The notes under the pieces were generated by a model. It had not been told where the DNA came from, ran no database searches, and was given only the letters and a program-made list of their open reading frames with translations. Position numbers and translations under genes: made by a program. Below are positions 5,241 through 5,308 of a stretch of DNA of 5,308 nucleotides, piece after piece (position 1 is the first letter of the stretch; each line of letters begins with the position of its first letter). The DNA is from Natrialbaceae archaeon (GTDB lineage: Archaea > Halobacteriota > Halobacteria > Halobacteriales > Natrialbaceae): the NCBI GenBank assembly GCA_003552885.1, contig PUPA01000040.1, positions 1-5,308 of the forward strand. Direction: 5' to 3'.

Positions 5241-5308
5241 ATGACGGAAGACACCGACAGCGTGGTCGCGGAAGACCCAATCACGGGCGAGGAGATCGAA
5301 CTGCCGGC
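5241..5308 (+). CDS. lysW: LysW/ArgW-like amino-group carrier protein, N-terminal part
   Basis: Only 22 codons are in the window; the gene continues past the right edge. LysW-type carriers are acidic proteins of 50-60 residues whose C-terminal Glu is joined to glutamate or alpha-aminoadipate so that ornithine or lysine intermediates are made in protected form. Residues 10-22, AlaGluAspProIleThrGlyGluGluIleGluLeuPro, align by eye with the CysProxCysGlyxGluIle(Glu/Asp)Leu start of LysW, with Asp12 and Thr15 where the first two zinc-binding Cys would be. From memory, haloarchaeal homologues share this cysteine-free form. The position after argG-argH fits the haloarchaeal arginine cluster, in which argX, argC, argB and argD would come next. 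The C-terminal EDWGE-type motif is outside the window, so the call rests on 22 residues and context. Confidence 0.75.
   Translation, partial: MTEDTDSVVAEDPITGEEIELP

Overview
This is a stretch of chromosome from a halophilic archaeon (class Halobacteria). The evidence is a strongly GC-rich sequence with G/C-dominated third codon positions, proteins very rich in Asp and Glu, TATA-type promoter elements about 28-32 bases ahead of start codons with almost no 5' leader, and the haloarchaeal gene order argG-argH-lysW (argW). I cannot name the genus.

Layout. Bases 1-402 hold no supportable gene; about 184-350 is an AT-rich island with several small perfect palindromes and T/A tracts. A minus-strand gene (403-903, GTG start) encodes a small 2H phosphoesterase / 2'-5' RNA ligase-like protein. 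Divergent from it, 1048-2073 encodes a haloarchaeal membrane protein with a signal peptide, an extracytoplasmic domain, one more membrane helix and a cytoplasmic winged-helix DNA-binding domain. The spacer 2074-2369 is the most interesting part. It contains two copies of the same TATA octamer, a possible 24-codon Arg-rich leader ORF, a hairpin over that ORF's stop codon, a terminator-like hairpin plus T-tract, and AT-rich inverted repeats abutting the argG TATA box. argG (2370-3611) and argH (3614-5068) follow, two bases apart. After a 172-base spacer with its own promoter, the N-terminal part of a LysW/ArgW amino-group carrier protein runs off the window at 5308.

How the genes work together. 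ArgG and ArgH are the last two steps of arginine synthesis (citrulline + aspartate to argininosuccinate, then to arginine + fumarate). LysW/ArgW is the carrier on which glutamate is held while ornithine is made, so the partial gene probably opens the upstream half of the same pathway, continuing to the right of the window. The 2H protein and the membrane-bound regulator have no visible link to arginine. No mobile element, CRISPR array, tRNA or rRNA was seen. The arginine genes are ordinary; the leader region before argG and the cysteine-poor LysW are the points worth checking.
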